From Pirellulales bacterium (GTDB lineage Bacteria; Planctomycetota; Planctomycetia; Pirellulales; Lacipirellulaceae), in the NCBI GenBank assembly GCA_019636345.1, contig JAHBXQ010000003.1, forward strand, positions 248,001 to 312,000: a stretch of DNA of 64,000 nucleotides, read 5' to 3'. Under the pieces are notes generated by a model, which did not search any database, had not been told where the DNA came from, and was given only the letters and a program-made list of their open reading frames with translations. Position numbers and translations under genes: made by a program. Positions within the stretch are counted from its first letter, which is position 1, and each line of letters starts with the position of its first letter. Of this stretch, positions 61,865-64,000 are shown piece after piece.

Positions 61865-63037
61865 GTGCAACGGCTACTTTCGATGGCGACCCTCGCCGTG
61901 CTCGGCGGGATGGCGTTCTTGTTTCTGCGCGAGGGAGACTTTGCCCCCGGCGCGGGGCAGGGGCCGATCCCGGCGCCGACCGCGCAGCAATCGGCGCCCG
62001 GCGGCGCTCCGTTCGGCACGATCCCGGCGTCGACCAATCCGTTTGGAACGAACCCGTTCGGGACGCCTTCCGGGGCTCAGTCCGGGGGCTTCGCCGGGCA
62101 ATCGATTCCGGCGACGATCCCCGTCACGACCCCTCCGCCGGCGATCAACGCCCCCGGCGCTCAGCCGGCCAGCGTGTTCCGCCCCGTGTCGTCGACGCCG
62201 GTCGTCCCCCCGACCACGGGGCCGACGATTCGCATTGCGTCGTTCAACATCCAGGTGTTCGGCAAGACCAAGGCGTCCAAGCCGTACGTCATGTACACCT
62301 TGGCCGAGATCGTGCGGCAGTTCGACGTGGTGGCCATCCAGGAGATCCGCACGCAGGACGACTACCACATTCCCAACTTCGTGAAGTTGATCAACGAAGG
62401 AGGGGGAACGCCGCGGCGATACGATCACCTCGTCGGTCCCCGGTTGGGCAATACGACTTCGACCGAGCAATACGCGTTTCTGTACGACGCCGAGAGGATC
62501 CTGCTCGATCCCAACGGGCACTACACGGTGCGGGATCCCGACAACCTGCTCCACCGCGAGCCGCTGGTTGCCCGGTTCGCGACCCGGATGAACCCCAACG
62601 AGGCGTTCACGTTCACGCTGATCAACGTCCACACCGACCCCGACGTCGTGCCGCAGGAGATGGAGGCGTTGGCCGAAGTGTATCGGGTGGTTCGCCGCGC
62701 CGGCGGGGACGAGGACGACGTGATCATGCTGGGGGACTTCAACACCGACGACAAACGGTTGGGCCGGCTGGGCCAGTTTCCCGGGATCCAGCCGCTGATC
62801 TCGGGGGTGTTCACCAACATGCGCCAGACCAAGCTGTACGACAACATCATCGTGCATCAGCCCTCGACCAGCGAATACACCGGCCGCAGCGGCGTGTTCG
62901 ACGTGATGCGGTACTTCAACCTGACGCTGGAACAGGCCGAGCAGGTGTCGGACCACTTGCCCGTGTGGGCCGAGTTCACCGCGTACGAACGCGACTACAC
63001 CGGGCGCGTCGCGTACCGCGGGACCGTGGCGCGGTAG
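61865..63037 (+). CDS. Membrane-anchored endonuclease/exonuclease/phosphatase-fold protein
   Basis: A 390-residue protein from a GTG start with an N-terminal signal anchor (LLSMATLAVLGGMAFLFL). A Pro/Gly-rich linker follows (about 25-120) with FGTNPFGTP blocks. The DNase I-like fold is at about 120-375: TIRIASFNIQVFG, VVAIQEIRTQDD with the metal-binding Glu, LINVHTDPD, MLGDFNTDD and SDHLPVWAEF with the catalytic His. All metal and catalytic residues are present, so it is probably an active nuclease or phosphodiesterase outside the cytoplasm. Substrate unknown. The spacing of the blocks fits extracellular nucleases. Confidence 0.88.
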   Translation: MQRLLSMATLAVLGGMAFLFLREGDFAPGAGQGPIPAPTAQQSAPGGAPFGTIPASTNPFGTNPFGTPSGAQSGGFAGQSIPATIPVTTPPPAINAPGAQPASVFRPVSSTPVVPPTTGPTIRIASFNIQVFGKTKASKPYVMYTLAEIVRQFDVVAIQEIRTQDDYHIPNFVKLINEGGGTPRRYDHLVGPRLGNTTSTEQYAFLYDAERILLDPNGHYTVRDPDNLLHREPLVARFATRMNPNEAFTFTLINVHTDPDVVPQEMEALAEVYRVVRRAGGDEDDVIMLGDFNTDDKRLGRLGQFPGIQPLISGVFTNMRQTKLYDNIIVHQPSTSEYTGRSGVFDVMRYFNLTLEQAEQVSDHLPVWAEFTAYERDYTGRVAYRGTVAR

Positions 63038-63221
63038 CGATCGCCGGGTCGATTGGCCTCGCGATTTGAACAGCCCGAACGACTCGAGAGCGGACACTGC
63101 GCTCGAACGGCTGGACAGCCTTGCCGGCTGAACTGCGAAGCCCGCCCTGCTCGCCAAGGGGAGATGGCGTCAGCGGCATCTTTTGCGGATTTTCTTGTCG
63201 AAATTGGGCCACGCAGTTTTG

Positions 63222-63319
63222 TATACTACGTGAACTGTCGTCCGGTATTGCGCGGAGCCCCCTGCAGGGCGGTATCCGCAAGAGCCCGCCGCCGAATCAT
63301 TCGGCGGCGGGCTTTTTTT
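63222..63319 (+). ncRNA. Candidate small structured RNA
   Basis: A -10 hexamer TATACT is at 63222-63227 (no good -35). About 90 bases later comes a strong terminator. Between them is a stem in which 63247-63254 pairs with 63275-63281 (one bulge), capped by a 10-base palindrome CCCTGCAGGG. There is no ORF. It could be a free small RNA, or the leader or attenuator of the gene that starts at 63343. Confidence 0.4.
63283..63319 (+). terminator. Rho-independent terminator
   Basis: A perfect 14-base stem (63283-63296 with 63300-63313) with a 3-base TCA loop is followed by seven T residues. It ends only 24 bases before the next start codon, so it either ends the transcript above or attenuates the next gene. 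Confidence 0.92.
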
Positions 63320-63342
63320 GTGCGCTGGCTCCGAGGGCGTCG

Positions 63343-63921
63343 ATGCGTTGTTTCGTTTCCCTGGCCGAAGCGGCTCCGTGTGTCCGCGACGGCGATCTGC
63401 TGCTGTTTCGCGGTCGCGGGGCGATCGCGCGGATCATCTGCGTCGCGGGGCGCAGCGAATACGCCCACGCGGCCCGCGCCGTCTGGTGGGGACGAGATTT
63501 GTTCTGCTGCGAGGTCCGCGAGCTTAAAGGGGGGCGGGCGGTGACGCTCGCCAGCCAGGTGCGCCGCTTCCCCGGGGCGATCGACGTGTTCGAGACGAAT
63601 CCCGACGACCGTTGGCGACGCTACGATCGCCGCGGCGCGGTCGAGTACATGCGGCGGCTGGCCGGTTGCGACTACGGCTACCGAGGCGTCTGGCAGGCGG
63701 CGCTGCGGCATGTGCCGCTGTGGCGATTTCTGCTCACGCCCGAAAGCGATGACAACAGGACCGCAGACCAGCCGCCGTATTGTTCTCACGCCTGCGCGGC
63801 GGCCGACCGCGTCGGCGGCGGGGTCGATCCCGTGCCGCAGTTGTCGGACCGCTTGACCGAACCGGGCGACTTGGCCCGCAGCCCGTTTTACCGCTACCGC
63901 TTTACGCTCGCAGGAGAGTGA
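63343..63921 (+). CDS. Papain-like (YiiX/NlpC-P60-type) peptidase-like protein
   Basis: A 192-residue protein. RDGDLLLFRGRGAIARIICVAG followed by YAHAARAVWW resembles the permuted papain-like YiiX/NlpC group, in which the conserved His follows the G-D-x-x-x-F strand. A later block, PPYCSHACAAADRVGG, has a cysteine that may be the nucleophile. There is no signal peptide. The start is the ATG of MRCFVSLAE, preferred because it follows the terminator. A gene with an RBS (CAGGAGAG) starts two bases after its stop. Possible cell-wall or peptidase role; weak evidence. Confidence 0.6.
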   Translation: MRCFVSLAEAAPCVRDGDLLLFRGRGAIARIICVAGRSEYAHAARAVWWGRDLFCCEVRELKGGRAVTLASQVRRFPGAIDVFETNPDDRWRRYDRRGAVEYMRRLAGCDYGYRGVWQAALRHVPLWRFLLTPESDDNRTADQPPYCSHACAAADRVGGGVDPVPQLSDRLTEPGDLARSPFYRYRFTLAGE

Positions 63922-63922
63922 C

Positions 63923-64000
63923 ATGCATTCAGCGCCGATCTCGCCAGTGTTCTTCGCGAGCGACCCGCAGCGTCGCCGCGGATGCGTCTTGGTTGCTTGC
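63923..64000 (+). CDS. Start of a hypothetical gene, cut by the window edge
   Basis: The ATG has CAGGAGAG five bases upstream, in the end of the previous gene. The first 26 residues, MHSAPISPVFFASDPQRRRG and on, are open to the edge. The close spacing indicates co-transcription with the preceding peptidase-like gene. Too little is seen to name it. Confidence 0.5.
   Translation, partial: MHSAPISPVFFASDPQRRRGCVLVAC

Noticed and set aside
1-64000. tRNA and rRNA genes, insertion sequences, integrase and prophage genes.
   Set aside because: None could be recognised. The YiiX-like gene at 63343 is the only one that might suggest a phage-related context, and nothing near it supports that.

Overview
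The window is high-GC (roughly two thirds G+C), densely coding chromosomal DNA from a planctomycete, most likely order Pirellulales and plausibly Lacipirellulaceae. The supporting signs are a secreted protein ending in a dockerin-like repeat plus a PEP-CTERM anchor (22.7-24.4 kb), a BBP7-type outer-membrane protein (32.6-34.5 kb), a very large PVC-type heme-binding dehydrogenase-like protein (11.4-15.3 kb), two ECF sigma/anti-sigma pairs, an anti-sigma-like protein with a DUF1559-like segment, and many small single-pass proteins of unknown function. Genes lie on both strands in short operons. I see no rRNA, tRNA, insertion sequence, integrase or CRISPR array.

Layout. 0-11.4 kb: the end of a LarA-like protein, a DEAD-box helicase, a YkgJ-type cysteine-cluster protein, hisS, a nuclease-like hypothetical, a DegT-family aminotransferase, a DUF1579 protein, a leucine-rich-repeat protein, and three small exported proteins that look like diverged FliL-fold paralogues. 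11.4-22.5 kb: the giant heme-binding protein, divergent from a five-gene operon for a YejABEF/Opp-type peptide ABC transporter whose two ATPases are fused. 22.7-26.7 kb: the PEP-CTERM protein and an ECF sigma factor with a membrane anti-sigma-like partner. 26.7-32.2 kb: a 0.9-kb gene-free block with structured direct repeats, then dprA, aroB, small proteins and an orphan ParA ATPase. 32.6-38.6 kb: the BBP7 protein, a TPR protein and a large membrane protein with duplicated N-terminal helical units. 38.8-44.7 kb: a housekeeping and regulatory block (short HPF, PTS EIIA, HPr, PTS EI, RNase E/G, ribosomal protein L21). 44.9-50.5 kb: a giant MscS-type channel, a Tat-exported NIPSNAP protein and a cytidylate-kinase-like protein. 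51.4-56.4 kb: a cofactor block with a HemD-HemE fusion, folK and panC, followed by an Lgt enzyme that carries a PDZ-like insertion. 56.5-64 kb: a sigma/anti-sigma/PDZ operon, a HEAT protein, a CoA-binding protein, MoaB, an exported DNase I-fold protein, a candidate small RNA and a papain-like (YiiX/NlpC) protein.

How the genes work together. The EIIA-HPr-EI set has no permease, so it probably forms a regulatory phosphorelay linked to the neighbouring ribosome-hibernation factor. The two sigma/anti-sigma modules suggest envelope sensing; the second ends in a secreted PDZ protein with no protease domain. The most notable single observations are the HemD-HemE fusion, the PDZ domain inserted in Lgt with an overlapping 29-codon leader ORF, the duplicated hairpin element at 27.3 kb whose stems covary between copies, and two families of dispersed palindromic repeats. 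All functional calls rest on motifs read by eye; no database search was run.
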